DNA of 64,000 nucleotides from Paenibacillus naphthalenovorans (GCF_900099895.1 NZ_FNDY01000003.1:62001-126000); one strand, 5' to 3'. Positions 8,281 to 17,346 are shown, counted from the stretch's first letter. Translations and numbers: made by a program. The notes: generated from the letters alone by a model not told the origin.

Positions 8281-8327
8281 TTTACACTCCGCTAATCCAA
8301 TTCGATTATGATAATGATGTCTAGACA
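8281..8327 (+). promoter_or_regulatory. promoter region with TGTCTAGACA operator
   Basis: The 10-bp palindrome TGTCTAGACA at 8318-8327 contains the GT-n-TA-n-AC core bound by GntR/HutC-family repressors. Upstream lies TTTACACTCCGCTAAT (8281-8296), nearly identical to a block before the ABC operon at 10603. TATGAT at 8307 is a possible -10. The same operator recurs at 10647. Confidence 0.65.
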
Positions 8328-8387
8328 CCCGCTGACCACAGCTGACGCTTCCAAGCGTTGGCTATATTAGGGGAGGATGGGATTGGT

Positions 8388-9740
8388 ATGGGAAAGAAAA
8401 GGATCCGAAGCTGGCTGTTGGCCCTCGTCATCACGCTGGGAGTGGCGGGAAGCGCATGGCCTCCGGCCGTACAGGCGGCTTCCGCCGCCGAGCTCGCTGC
8501 ACATTGGGCGCCGGAGTTTTATCAGGATGTAAACGCAACCTACGGCTATGAAGCGGACTACATCACCAATTTTAATTATGACGGGGATTGGAAGGGCAAT
8601 AACAACTGGGAAAATCTTTATTCATATCCGTTGAAAGCCTATGCCTACTATTCCGTGGTGGAAACCGTAACGCATTATTTTATCGGCTACTATGTGTACC
8701 ATCCCCGCGATGACGGACCGTTGACGCTGGACCGGCATGAAAACGATCTGGAAGGCGTGCTGCTGGTCATTCGCAAGGATGGCTCATCCTACGGTGCGTT
8801 TCAATTGATGGAAACCTGCGCGCACAACCAGTTTTATCAGTACACCAACGATCCTTCCATTACGACGGGTACGGATAATGTGGACGGAGGCGTGCTGTTT
8901 AACGGCTCGCATCCGAAAGTGTTTATTCAATCCAACGGGCAAAGCCCATTGGGCGGACACGGGGTTTATGCCTACGACGGGAGCTCTGCGCCCGGAGGCG
9001 ACGGCATCGTATATCAACCCGGCACGACAGCGGATGTAGTAACGGATGCAACAGGCAATTATACCAACAAATACGAATATGCTCTGCTGTCCTTTAATGA
9101 TTTCTGGGACCGGCGCACCGACATTGGCGACGGGAAAACGTTCGGCGCGTGGGGGAAACTGGACGGGGATACATACGGCACGGACGCCGCCGCCATGCCG
9201 TGGGTGTGGGATGATGCAGACGACGGTCCGACATTCAAAGGCGATTTTTTAAGCGACCCGGCTCATATGGTCGATACGCATGTAAACGGATTGGGGGATT
9301 TCTCCCATCAATATGTGAATCATTCTTATTATACGCACAGGCTTCAGGTCTCCAGCGTAACCAGTCAGGCTGACCGGGACCCGTTTGGGGGCAAAAGCGA
9401 TATCTATGTGAAGTGGCAAGCAAACGGCAACAGTGTAAGCGATGACCGGCTATGGAAAAAGAACGATGCACCGATTGGCTCGGTTTATCAAGTGCTTTGG
9501 GGAACGGTGGATGCCGTACTCGGCGGCCAGTATAGTTCCGCTTATAACGACCGCTATGTCACCGAGCCGGCAGGTACGGAGATGAAACTGCTCGTCAACG
9601 ACTCGGACGGTACGAGCGGAGACGACGAAATGGGGTTCCTGAGCGCTTTGCCCGGTGTGGGTCAAACCGTCAACTGGAACAACGCCGATACTTCAAACGG
9701 CCAGGCGAGAGTAACGGCAGAGATACAAGCGGTAAGATAA
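8388..9740 (+). CDS. secreted protein of unknown function (HENDLEG motif)
   Basis: 450 residues with a clear signal peptide ending PPAVQA-AS near residue 30, so it is exported. The mature part is rich in Asn, Asp, Tyr and Trp, with NFNYDGDWKGNNNWEN near 61-76 and a conserved-looking HENDLEG at about 117-123, whose acidic and His residues could bind metal. No family was identified. The ATG at 8388 follows GGGGAGGATGG. It has its own terminator but shares the TGTCTAGACA operator with the downstream ABC transporter operon, so it probably serves the same nutrient system, perhaps as a secreted hydrolase. Confidence 0.75.
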   Translation: MGKKRIRSWLLALVITLGVAGSAWPPAVQAASAAELAAHWAPEFYQDVNATYGYEADYITNFNYDGDWKGNNNWENLYSYPLKAYAYYSVVETVTHYFIGYYVYHPRDDGPLTLDRHENDLEGVLLVIRKDGSSYGAFQLMETCAHNQFYQYTNDPSITTGTDNVDGGVLFNGSHPKVFIQSNGQSPLGGHGVYAYDGSSAPGGDGIVYQPGTTADVVTDATGNYTNKYEYALLSFNDFWDRRTDIGDGKTFGAWGKLDGDTYGTDAAAMPWVWDDADDGPTFKGDFLSDPAHMVDTHVNGLGDFSHQYVNHSYYTHRLQVSSVTSQADRDPFGGKSDIYVKWQANGNSVSDDRLWKKNDAPIGSVYQVLWGTVDAVLGGQYSSAYNDRYVTEPAGTEMKLLVNDSDGTSGDDEMGFLSALPGVGQTVNWNNADTSNGQARVTAEIQAVR

Positions 9741-9746
9741 ATCCAG

Positions 9747-9770
9747 GGAGGCCGAAAGGCTTCCTTTTTT
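9747..9770 (+). terminator. terminator after the secreted protein gene
   Basis: GGAGGCC-GAAA-GGCTTCC followed by six Ts. Confidence 0.85.
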
Positions 9771-9818
9771 CGTTACGGTTTGTTACGATTTAAAAAAACG
9801 AAAGCGAAGAGAAACGAT

Positions 9819-10532
9819 ATGGCACACGAGTATATCCGAATAAAGGAAGAATTGGAGAGACAAATGGAGTCCGGTGAGCTTGTCGCAGGAGAGAAACTGC
9901 CTTCGGAGCCGGAAATGGCCCGCAGATTCGGTGTAAGCCGTGAAACGTTCCGTTCCGCAGTAAAGCAGTTGGAACGGGAAGGGAAGCTTCGCGTCAGCAA
10001 GGGGATCGGCCGCTTCGTCACGCGGCCGCAGGATTCGATCCCCAGCAGCTTGGACCGTTTGAGCTCCACATCGGAGATGATCCGTTCTTCCGGTTTAGGG
10101 GAAGGCGAGTATCAGGAATCGATTCGAACGGTTCCATGCGAACCGGAGTGGGCCGGCTTTCTTCATATCGAGTCCGGCGACCCGGTTGTCGTCAGCGAGA
10201 GAATACGGACGGCCGGTGGAGAGCCGGTATCGTTCAATATCAATATTTTGCCTTACGCCATTTCAGGGGAGGCATTCAAGCGAAGGCGATTGCACGGCTC
10301 CTTAATGCGTTTTCTCGAAGAGGAGTGCGGCATTCGTATTGTCAGCGCCAATACCGAGCTGATCGTACCGGCGCCATCCGACGTCCATGCGGCCAAGCTC
10401 AGGCTAACGGAAGAAACGCCCGTACTTCTGCTGAAGCAAACGCACTACGACGAGGATTTTCTGCCTGTCTTGTTTTCGTACGATTATTTCCGCAACGACG
10501 TGTTCAAGTTTTGGATCAAGCGCACCCGGTAA
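9819..10532 (+). CDS. GntR/HutC-family repressor (wHTH-UTRA)
   Basis: 237 residues. N-terminal winged helix about 1-70 with the GntR signature LPSEPEMARRFGVSRETFRSAVKQLEREGKL. The C-terminal part, about 85-237, matches the UTRA ligand-binding domain (PVVVSERIRTAGGEPVSFNINILPYAI, ending LPVLFSYDYFRNDVFKFWIKR). Regulators of this subfamily sense small metabolites, often phosphorylated ones or phosphonates. The ATG at 9819 is preferred to an in-frame TTG at 9780 that falls just after the upstream terminator, though its ribosome site is weak. Operator palindromes on both sides fit its expected specificity. Confidence 0.88.
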   Translation: MAHEYIRIKEELERQMESGELVAGEKLPSEPEMARRFGVSRETFRSAVKQLEREGKLRVSKGIGRFVTRPQDSIPSSLDRLSSTSEMIRSSGLGEGEYQESIRTVPCEPEWAGFLHIESGDPVVVSERIRTAGGEPVSFNINILPYAISGEAFKRRRLHGSLMRFLEEECGIRIVSANTELIVPAPSDVHAAKLRLTEETPVLLLKQTHYDEDFLPVLFSYDYFRNDVFKFWIKRTR

Positions 10533-10547
10533 GGGGCGCTTTTTTTG
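10518..10547 (+). terminator. terminator overlapping the end of the GntR gene
   Basis: AAGCGC at 10518 pairs with GCGCTT, followed by seven Ts. The stem includes the last codons of the regulator. Confidence 0.75.
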
Positions 10548-10602
10548 GTTGCGTCACAAAAGCCGTACGGTTTGGGTACTTTTACTAATTCTTCACATCC
10601 AT

Positions 10603-10656
10603 TTGACACTCTGCTAATAATCTCTGAGCATAATGTGATTAGTGGGTGTCTAGACA
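10603..10656 (+). promoter_or_regulatory. promoter with TGTCTAGACA operator of the ABC operon
   Basis: TTGACACTCTGCTAAT starts at 10603 and resembles the block at 8281. CATAAT (10629-10634) is a possible -10, with a long 20-base spacer. The palindrome TGTCTAGACA lies at 10647-10656, downstream of the putative start site, so bound repressor would block elongation or initiation. Confidence 0.65.
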
Positions 10657-10690
10657 ACAATCCATTAAAAAAGGTCTAAGGATGGGGAAA

Positions 10691-11899
10691 ATGAGAAAAA
10701 TTCGAAGCCTATCAGTTGTATGCTTGCTCACTGCGGCCATGCTGTCCGGCTGCGGACAAACGGCGCCTGCGGCGTCGATAACCACTTCCGGTACGGAAAC
10801 GAAACCGGCGGATACGCCCAAACAGGCGGAAAACAAACCGCTTCAAGTCAGCTTGGCGGTTGCGGGCGACACCGTTATGACGGATCTGATGGAAAAAGCT
10901 GTCGCCCCCGATTTCAAAAAGAAATATGAGGGAGCCGAAGTGGCGGTGGTCGGAACAGGTCCCGGAGATGCGGGATCGCAAAAAATTGTGGAAAAGCTGA
11001 AGGCGCAAAAAGACGCAGGCAAAAAAGAATGGGATATCGATGTAGCCATCGTACACCAAAACCTGATGAAGCAAATGATAGATAATGATTTGCTGGACAA
11101 ATGGGTGCCGCAATCCGCCAATAAGCAGTACGTGACCTCTTCGGACAGCAAAAACAGCCTCGGTACGAATGTGGAGGGATATGTGATCCCGATGTTCCAC
11201 AGCCAAGTGGCGATCGCTTACAATCCGGACAAGGTGAAGCAGCCTCCGGCCAGTTTTGAGGAATTGGCCGCATGGATCCAGGCGAATCCCAAGCGCTTCG
11301 GCTACAACGGTATCAAGAACGGCATGAGCGGAGTAGCGTTCACGACCGCTTACGTCTACTGGAAAACAGGCGATTACAAAACGTTATCCGAGGGTCCTTA
11401 CAATGCGGAGCTGGAGAAAAAATGGCCGGATATCATGAAGGAGCTCAAATCGCTGCCCGCGACCATCACCAACGGCAATAACGGTACGCTGGATATGCTG
11501 AACCGGGGCGAAATCGATATGGGCCCGGTTTGGGTCGACATGTTCTATACCTGGATAGACGAAGGACGTTTGAATCCGAACCTGAGGCTTAAGGTGATTG
11601 AACCGGGTCTGCCTGGCCAGCCGATGTACGTTGTGATCACGAAGAACGCCAAAAACAAGGAAGCGGCATTGGCCTTCGCCGATTTCCTTACATCTCCCGA
11701 AATTCAGGCAAAATATATTGTGGATAAAAACAGCTGGTACCCCGGTATCGACGCGAATGCCGTCATGGCCAACGTGAGCGAGCAGGGAAAGCAAAAGCTG
11801 TTTAAAGACGTCACGGCGGAGGATCTCAGCAAACGAGGCCAATCGTTTCCGATCTCGCAGTTCTTTACGAACTTGCAGTCGGCTTACGAAAAGAATTGA
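10691..11899 (+). CDS. ABC transporter substrate-binding lipoprotein
   Basis: About 402 residues. A lipobox LSGC near residue 20 anchors it to the membrane outer face. The rest has the type-2 periplasmic binding protein pattern of family 1 solute-binding proteins, with FADFLTSPEIQAKYI near the C-terminus. AAGGA lies eight bases before the ATG at 10691; the ATG at 10682 is an alternative. It heads an operon of two permeases, an ATPase and a metallo-beta-lactamase-fold protein. Ligand unknown; phosphonates, polyamines and iron are carried by relatives of this transporter group. Confidence 0.85.
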   Translation: MRKIRSLSVVCLLTAAMLSGCGQTAPAASITTSGTETKPADTPKQAENKPLQVSLAVAGDTVMTDLMEKAVAPDFKKKYEGAEVAVVGTGPGDAGSQKIVEKLKAQKDAGKKEWDIDVAIVHQNLMKQMIDNDLLDKWVPQSANKQYVTSSDSKNSLGTNVEGYVIPMFHSQVAIAYNPDKVKQPPASFEELAAWIQANPKRFGYNGIKNGMSGVAFTTAYVYWKTGDYKTLSEGPYNAELEKKWPDIMKELKSLPATITNGNNGTLDMLNRGEIDMGPVWVDMFYTWIDEGRLNPNLRLKVIEPGLPGQPMYVVITKNAKNKEAALAFADFLTSPEIQAKYIVDKNSWYPGIDANAVMANVSEQGKQKLFKDVTAEDLSKRGQSFPISQFFTNLQSAYEKN

Positions 11900-11922
11900 G
11901 ACGGAAATCAGGGGTGCAATGG

Positions 11923-12777
11923 ATGAAACTTGAAAGCAGCACGCCATCTTGGTTTAGCCCTGCTATCATTCACCGGTTGGCGGGGGCGGCGCTTGCCGCT
12001 CCTGCCGTCGGTCTTGTAGCTGTGCTGTTCGTCTATCCTTTTGTTCTCTCCGTGGCGGCGAGCCTGAGGACGGACCAGGGGGAATGGACGACAGCCCATT
12101 ATCGGGAAGCCTTCGCTTTATACACAGGAGATTTGTGGTATACGTTATGGGTCTGTGCGGTCAGCTTGCTTTTGCTCCTGCTGGTATCCGTACTTCTCGG
12201 AGGCGTATTGCGTTTGCATGCCAGTCCGTTTATCGAGTTTTTGTTCAAAATTCCGCTGTTTGTTCCCTTTGTGGTGGTGGGCCATGCAATGCGCGTTTTT
12301 CTGGCTCCGCACGGAACGCTGAATTCGATGTTCATGTCGCTCGGGTTGTTCAATCCGGATTCCCTTCCTTCCATCGCTTTCAATACCGCCGGCTTAATTC
12401 TGGCCTTAGTCTGGAAAAATATCGGGTTCTCTCTGCTGCTCGTCATGGGTGCGTTCCGTGCCGTAAATCCGAGCTATTTGGAAGCGGCCCGCAATGTAGG
12501 GGCGGGGGGCCTTCGATTGATAAAAGATATTCTGGTGCCTATGAGCACGGGCTCGATCGGCGTCGTTGCCGTTCTGACGTTCACCTCGATGATGGGCAGC
12601 TTCTCCATTCCGGCGATGATGGGCAGCGGCAGCGGCAGCCAAATGCTCATGATCGATCTTTATTATCAAATGGTATATCAGCACAACAACGGAGTAGCGA
12701 ATGCGCTCGGCGTGCTGTCTTATCTTGTTTCCATGGGTGCCGCCATCTATTACGTCAGGAGAGTGGCCAAAGTATGA
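11923..12777 (+). CDS. ABC transporter permease 1
   Basis: 284-residue permease with about six membrane helices. The ATPase-docking EAA-like loop is at YLEAARNVGAGGLRLIKDILVP. The ATG at 11923 follows AGGGGTG; an in-frame TTG at 11896 lacks a site. It overlaps the next permease gene by four bases (ATGA), showing translational coupling. It pairs with the following permease to form the membrane channel. Confidence 0.88.
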   Translation: MKLESSTPSWFSPAIIHRLAGAALAAPAVGLVAVLFVYPFVLSVAASLRTDQGEWTTAHYREAFALYTGDLWYTLWVCAVSLLLLLLVSVLLGGVLRLHASPFIEFLFKIPLFVPFVVVGHAMRVFLAPHGTLNSMFMSLGLFNPDSLPSIAFNTAGLILALVWKNIGFSLLLVMGAFRAVNPSYLEAARNVGAGGLRLIKDILVPMSTGSIGVVAVLTFTSMMGSFSIPAMMGSGSGSQMLMIDLYYQMVYQHNNGVANALGVLSYLVSMGAAIYYVRRVAKV

Positions 12778-13640
12778 ATTCGACTGTTCAACCCGGAGCT
12801 CTGCCGTCGTCTTCCGGCGCTTCCCGGCTCGTTTCCGGCTATGGTCTGCTGCAAATCTCTCTCAGGCTGGTCGCCTATGCAGCCGCATTGTTCGTGATAT
12901 TGGGGCCGCTGACAAGCCTTCTTCTGTGGTCGTTGGCGGAAAAATGGTTTTGGCCTCATCCGCTGCCGAACCAATGGGGCCTGCTCTATTGGCGGAAAGT
13001 ATTCGAAGGAAAGATGCTGCAGTCCCTTATACTCAGCTTTGAAACGGCGCTGCTCGTCACTTTGCTGTGTCTTCTGGTGTCGGTACCGCTCTCCTACATC
13101 ATCGCACGCTGCCGGATTCCGGGACGAACCCTTCTTTTGCTGCTGTTTTTGCTGCCGCAGGCGTTTCCCCAGCTCCCGGTATTTACGAACACCATGGTGC
13201 TCATGTACAAATGGGATCTTGTAGGAACGCTGACGGGCGTCATATTGATTCATCTGGTAGGCGCCGTTGTCTTTTCGGTGTGGACCATGGTATCGGTGTT
13301 CCAGTCGATCTCGCCTGCTCTTGAGGAGGCGTCCATCATGCTGGGAGCGTCGCGGCTGTATACTTTTTTTCATATCGCGCTTCCGCTTTCCCTGCCGGGC
13401 ATGATCGCTTCCTCCTTGCTCGTCTTCCTGTATTCGCTTGATGAATTTACGGGCAGTCTGCTGATCGGCGCGCCGTTCATGGTGACCATGCCTATATTTA
13501 TGTACAATGCGGCGAACGGATACGAGATGCAGGTGGCGTCCGTGACGGCCATTCTGCTGATGCTTCCCGGCATCGTATTGCTCCTGCTGCTGCAACGATT
13601 TATGAAATCGGAATATTTGAGTGCTTTCGGGAGGGTATGA
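12774..13640 (+). CDS. ABC transporter permease 2
   Basis: 288 residues with about six membrane helices. The EAA loop reads LEEASIMLGASRLYTFFHIALPLSLPG. The start ATG at 12774 overlaps the stop of permease 1. A much longer reading frame from 12084 covers permease 1 in another frame and is not coding. It acts with permease 1 and the ATPase downstream. Confidence 0.88.
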   Translation: MNSTVQPGALPSSSGASRLVSGYGLLQISLRLVAYAAALFVILGPLTSLLLWSLAEKWFWPHPLPNQWGLLYWRKVFEGKMLQSLILSFETALLVTLLCLLVSVPLSYIIARCRIPGRTLLLLLFLLPQAFPQLPVFTNTMVLMYKWDLVGTLTGVILIHLVGAVVFSVWTMVSVFQSISPALEEASIMLGASRLYTFFHIALPLSLPGMIASSLLVFLYSLDEFTGSLLIGAPFMVTMPIFMYNAANGYEMQVASVTAILLMLPGIVLLLLLQRFMKSEYLSAFGRV

Positions 13641-13643
13641 CCT

Positions 13644-14765
13644 ATGCAGATCCATATTCAGGGCTTGACCAAAAACTATGCCAAAAGCCGCGGCATCACA
13701 GGTATCGATCTGCTGCTGCCGCAGCGGGGATTGACCGCTATCGTGGGTCCGAGCGGCTGCGGCAAAACAACGCTTTTGCGCACATTGGCCGGGTTCCTTC
13801 AACCGGATAGCGGAAGCATCCATTTCGGCGAAAGGGATGTGACGAGGGCAACCCCGCAGGAGCGGGGGGCCGCGATGGTGTTTCAAAACTACGCGCTGTG
13901 GCCGCACATGTCGGTGTTCGACAACGTGGCTTACGGCTTGAAGCTGCGAAAGATTCCCCCCAAGGAGCGGGAGGAAAAGGTATTTGACGTCTTGCGCCGG
14001 GTGGAGATTGATCTGACGGAGGTCCGCAAGAGAAAGCCTCAGCAGTATTCGGGAGGGCAGCAGCAGCGGATCGCCCTGGCTCGGGCCCTCGCTGTGCAGC
14101 CGGATCTGCTGCTGATGGATGAACCGTTGTCCAATCTGGATGCGAAGGTGAGGCAGCGGCTTCGCGTGGAAATCCGCAGCATCCAACAAGCCTTCGGCAT
14201 AACGGCGCTGTATGTGACGCATGATCAGGAAGAAGCGTTGTCTATGGCGGATTATGTGGTCGTGATGAATGAAGGACGGATCGAACAGGCGGGTACGCCG
14301 GAAGAGGTATACCGCAAGCCGGCGACCTATTTTACCGCTCAATTTCTGGGAGAGAGCCATACGCTTCAGGTGATGCGGGACGGGAAGCGCAGCAGGCTGG
14401 TGCTGCGTTCGGATGATGCGAAGCTGATACCGGTGAACAGCCATGAGGAACGGGGAGCAACCGGCGCTGAAGCTCATCTTCCGGCATCCGGCGGACTGCC
14501 GCAGGTCCGCCGGGAGGATGGCGGCGTATTGTTCCTCGGTGAAGTAAAGAGCCGATTGTTTGTCGGCTCCGCTTACCGGCACATGGTAACGGTTAACGGA
14601 CAGACCGTATTCGTTGACGATGAAGCTGCGCAGCCGGAGGGAACCTATTGGATTCGTATACCGGACGACAAAGCCTATTGGTTTGAAGAAACAGAGGAGA
14701 GAAACGAAACGGGAGGCAAGGAGAATGCGCAGGGAGATGAGGATAAGGAGGTGCGTTCGGCATGA
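13644..14765 (+). CDS. ABC transporter ATPase (PotA/UgpC-like)
   Basis: 373 residues. Walker A GPSGCGKTT near 36-44, Q-loop VFQNYALWPHM, signature YSGGQQQRIALARAL, Walker B LLMDEPLSNLD and H-loop VTHDQEEAL. The C-terminal part is a TOBE-like regulatory extension with a charged tail ending near the overlap with the next gene. The ATG at 13644 has GGGAGGG just upstream. It energises the two permeases. Confidence 0.92.
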   Translation: MQIHIQGLTKNYAKSRGITGIDLLLPQRGLTAIVGPSGCGKTTLLRTLAGFLQPDSGSIHFGERDVTRATPQERGAAMVFQNYALWPHMSVFDNVAYGLKLRKIPPKEREEKVFDVLRRVEIDLTEVRKRKPQQYSGGQQQRIALARALAVQPDLLLMDEPLSNLDAKVRQRLRVEIRSIQQAFGITALYVTHDQEEALSMADYVVVMNEGRIEQAGTPEEVYRKPATYFTAQFLGESHTLQVMRDGKRSRLVLRSDDAKLIPVNSHEERGATGAEAHLPASGGLPQVRREDGGVLFLGEVKSRLFVGSAYRHMVTVNGQTVFVDDEAAQPEGTYWIRIPDDKAYWFEETEERNETGGKENAQGDEDKEVRSA

Positions 14766-15718
14766 AGGCTGAAGTGCATTGCATCCAGGTCGGATGGGGA
14801 GATGCGCATTTCATTCGTCTGCCGTCGGGCCATTTGACCTTAGTGGACGGCGGGGACTTGCCGGAGAATGTACCTGGGGGGGATACGGCTGCCGGCTGGA
14901 TGGATCGTTGCGGAGAGGAACGGCTTGATTGTATGATCCTTACGCATTTGCATGACGATCATTTGAACGGTCTGTTGGAGGTGGCCAGGCGCAAGCGCGT
15001 ATTGGAAGCCGTCCTGCCCTACAAGCCTTTCGTGCTGCCGGAATCGATTTTGGCGGGCCGGGAGCGGGAAGACCAGACCGGGCTTGTCTGCCGCTTGCTG
15101 GCCCGTTACCTGGAGCTGGTCGCTTTGCTTCAGGAGAATGGAACGCGGCTGATATGGCGGGACGGATATGGTCAAAAGGACCAGGCGGCCATTTGGCATC
15201 GGGAGGGCTATACGTTTGAGCAGCTGCATCCGCGGCAGGATGACCCTCTTCCGGCTTGGGCCGCCTTGACCGAAGCTTTGCTTGCATGCCGCGATGAGAT
15301 CGGCGCGGCCGGGGCAGGTTGGCTGGAACGTTTTCATCAACTGTCCAACCACGACAGCTCCGTCTATCTCTTGACGCGTGATGAAGCGTCCGGGGACGGC
15401 GGCGTTCTCTTCGGCGGGGATTTGCTGGAAGAAGGCTGGAAAAGGCTGGCACAGCGGCTGCAGCTCCGCTGCAGGGTATGGAAGGCTCCACACCACGGTG
15501 TAAACGATGCCTTCAACGCCGCAACGCTTCGCTTGACCCGTCCGGAGGTCGCCATTATTCCGATTTGTTCCGAACGCGCCCAGGCGCTTCAAGCCCAATG
15601 GACCAGCTTGGCATCGGAGGAACTGGGTCAGGATGTGCAGCTGCGGATCACGGGAGATGTACCTCCGGGGACGTCGAAGCTCATCACGGATGGGGATATT
15701 CTTGTATATATAGGTTAA
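14762..15718 (+). CDS. metallo-beta-lactamase-fold hydrolase, ComEC-like type
   Basis: 318 residues. It has VGWGDAHFIRLPSG, VDGG, THLHDDHLNGL (metal ligands His62, His64, Asp66, His67), SNHDSSVYLL, LFGGDLLEEG and APHHG, the order seen in the MBL domain of ComEC/Rec2-type proteins. No membrane segments or signal peptide, so cytoplasmic. The ATG overlaps the ATPase stop (ATGA). Being the last gene of an importer operon, it may hydrolyse the imported substrate, possibly a phosphodiester; that is inference. Confidence 0.8.
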   Translation: MKAEVHCIQVGWGDAHFIRLPSGHLTLVDGGDLPENVPGGDTAAGWMDRCGEERLDCMILTHLHDDHLNGLLEVARRKRVLEAVLPYKPFVLPESILAGREREDQTGLVCRLLARYLELVALLQENGTRLIWRDGYGQKDQAAIWHREGYTFEQLHPRQDDPLPAWAALTEALLACRDEIGAAGAGWLERFHQLSNHDSSVYLLTRDEASGDGGVLFGGDLLEEGWKRLAQRLQLRCRVWKAPHHGVNDAFNAATLRLTRPEVAIIPICSERAQALQAQWTSLASEELGQDVQLRITGDVPPGTSKLITDGDILVYIG

Positions 15719-15761
15719 ACCCATCAGGGAACCTTCCTAACGGGTGGCCCTCCCATATCAC

Positions 15762-15807
15762 AGCCCCCTTGCTGCCTCGTCCGGATGACGGAGACTGCAA
15801 GGGGGCT
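15762..15807. other. strong stem-loop between convergent genes
   Basis: AGCCCCCTTGC (15762-15772) pairs perfectly with GCAAGGGGGCT (15797-15807). There is no T-run on either strand, so termination here would not be classical. It lies between the convergent MBL and EcsC genes. Confidence 0.55.
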
Positions 15808-15862
15808 TATATGCCGGCAAATATCCTATGGTTCATCCTGCGGCTTCCTCACCGTTCGTTTG

Positions 15863-16687
15863 TCACTCAGGGCTGCCCGTTTGAAACGGTTTTACCCCGT
15901 CGTCGTCCTGGCTCTGCTGATCGGCGTCATGCTTGCGCCGCTTCGCTTCCTGCAGCCATCGCAAGCGGTAGCAGTTCATGCCTACTTGCCCGAGCTCATC
16001 CAGCAGACCATAGTTGGCCCATGCTCCTACGAAAGCGCCGATACCGGGAACCAGCTGAAGCATTTTGCGAAAGTCGAGCGTATCCCGGTACTCCTGCTGC
16101 AGCTGCCGCCAATTAATGTACTGGGCGTAGGAAGCTTCGGGGGGCAGTGATTTCACGGTCTCCGGCCATTCCAGAATCGTTCGGAAGAGGGCCGGTTTTT
16201 TATTTTGGCTGGAAAAAGCGATCTGAAACACATAAAGGATAAAGAGCCGCTCCCGGTAATCCAGCGTCGAATGTCCGTAGATATGAGCGAGCTCGAACAG
16301 AAATTTCATCTTGATGCCGATGAGGATAGGAAAATCGGCGATTCCCAGCAGGATACCGCCTGCACCGGCGCCGGCGCCTTCTGCGGCCGCCAGCTTTTTG
16401 TAAAAGGAAATCTTCTCTTCGGCCTGGTGGTCGCGCATGGCCAGAGACATGAACGACAGCGGTTCATTCTTCGGAATGTAATCCATACTGAAGAGAGCGG
16501 TTTGGACAATGCCCTTTACCGCAGTAGTGAGCGTTGTATGGACTTTTTCCGGAATGACCTGATTTACGCGCGATTGGACCGCCCTGGACGTCTTTTCCAG
16601 CATCCCCGGAGGCTTGAGCAGTTCCTTTTCCCAACGGATCAGCTGTTTTTCCATCTGTTGTTCGTAAACCGTCAACTCATGTTTCAT
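15863..16687 (-). CDS. EcsC-family protein
   Basis: 274 residues of the EcsC family. It opens with a charged helical region (LTVYEQQMEKQLIRWEKELLKPPG) and has the family's glycine-rich stretch AAEGAGAGAGGILLGIADFPILIGIKMKFLFELAHIYG at about 115-150, probably membrane-associated. In Bacillus subtilis EcsC is encoded with the EcsAB transporter; here no EcsAB genes are adjacent. The ATG at 16687 follows GGGGGATTGCC. Function in this setting is unknown. Confidence 0.85.
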   Translation of the reverse strand: MKHELTVYEQQMEKQLIRWEKELLKPPGMLEKTSRAVQSRVNQVIPEKVHTTLTTAVKGIVQTALFSMDYIPKNEPLSFMSLAMRDHQAEEKISFYKKLAAAEGAGAGAGGILLGIADFPILIGIKMKFLFELAHIYGHSTLDYRERLFILYVFQIAFSSQNKKPALFRTILEWPETVKSLPPEASYAQYINWRQLQQEYRDTLDFRKMLQLVPGIGAFVGAWANYGLLDELGQVGMNCYRLRWLQEAKRRKHDADQQSQDDDGVKPFQTGSPE

Positions 16688-16773
16688 GGCAATCCCCCGC
16701 TTGAGGTAGGAATATAGCAATACCCGTTATTAATTATACGCTATAATAGAGAAAAAAAGGAGTTGGTCATCGG

Positions 16774-17346
16774 ATGGTTTGCCGCTGCCGCTGGGTCAAT
16801 GAAGATCCGCTTTATATCCAATACCATGATGAAGAATGGGGAGTGCCTGTTCACGACGACCGGAAGCTGTTTGAAATGCTGATATTGGAAGGGATGCAGG
16901 CGGGGTTAAGCTGGTATACGGTGCTGAAAAAAAGAGAACGGTACCGCGAAGCGTTCGACGGCTTCGACCCGGCCATCGTAGCCCGCTATGATGAAGCGAA
17001 GCTGGACGAGCTGCTTGCCGACCCCGGTTTGATTCGCAACCGCCTCAAGATGCGGGCCGCCGTTACCAATGCGCAGTCGTTCCTCAAGGTGCAGGAGGAA
17101 TTCGGCAGCTTCGACCGTTATATTTGGAGCTTGGTCGGCGGAAAGACGATACGCAACGCTTGGCGTTCGCTTCAGGAGGTGCCCGCCAGCACGCCCGAAT
17201 CCGATGCGATGAGCAAGGATTTGAAGAAGCGGGGCTTTACTTTTGTAGGGTCGACGATTTGTTATGCGTTCATGCAGGCTGTCGGCATGGTGATGGATCA
17301 TACGACGGACTGCTTCCGTTATGAAGAGGGGGAGCGGGGCGTGTAG
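16774..17346 (+). CDS. tag: DNA-3-methyladenine glycosylase I
   Basis: 190-residue base-excision repair enzyme that removes 3-methyladenine. The start CRW, YHDEEWGVPVHDD, FEMLILEGMQAGLSW and the zinc ligands (N-terminal Cys, His of YHDEEWG, and His and Cys of DHTTDC at the end) are all present. The ATG at 16774 has AAGGAG upstream. It has its own terminator. Confidence 0.95.
   Translation: MVCRCRWVNEDPLYIQYHDEEWGVPVHDDRKLFEMLILEGMQAGLSWYTVLKKRERYREAFDGFDPAIVARYDEAKLDELLADPGLIRNRLKMRAAVTNAQSFLKVQEEFGSFDRYIWSLVGGKTIRNAWRSLQEVPASTPESDAMSKDLKKRGFTFVGSTICYAFMQAVGMVMDHTTDCFRYEEGERGV

Noticed and set aside
12750-14582. 610-codon minus-strand frame opposite permease 2 and the ATPase
   Set aside because: Its plus-strand counterparts have clear family motifs and overlapping starts; the antisense product is low-complexity Gln/His/Arg.
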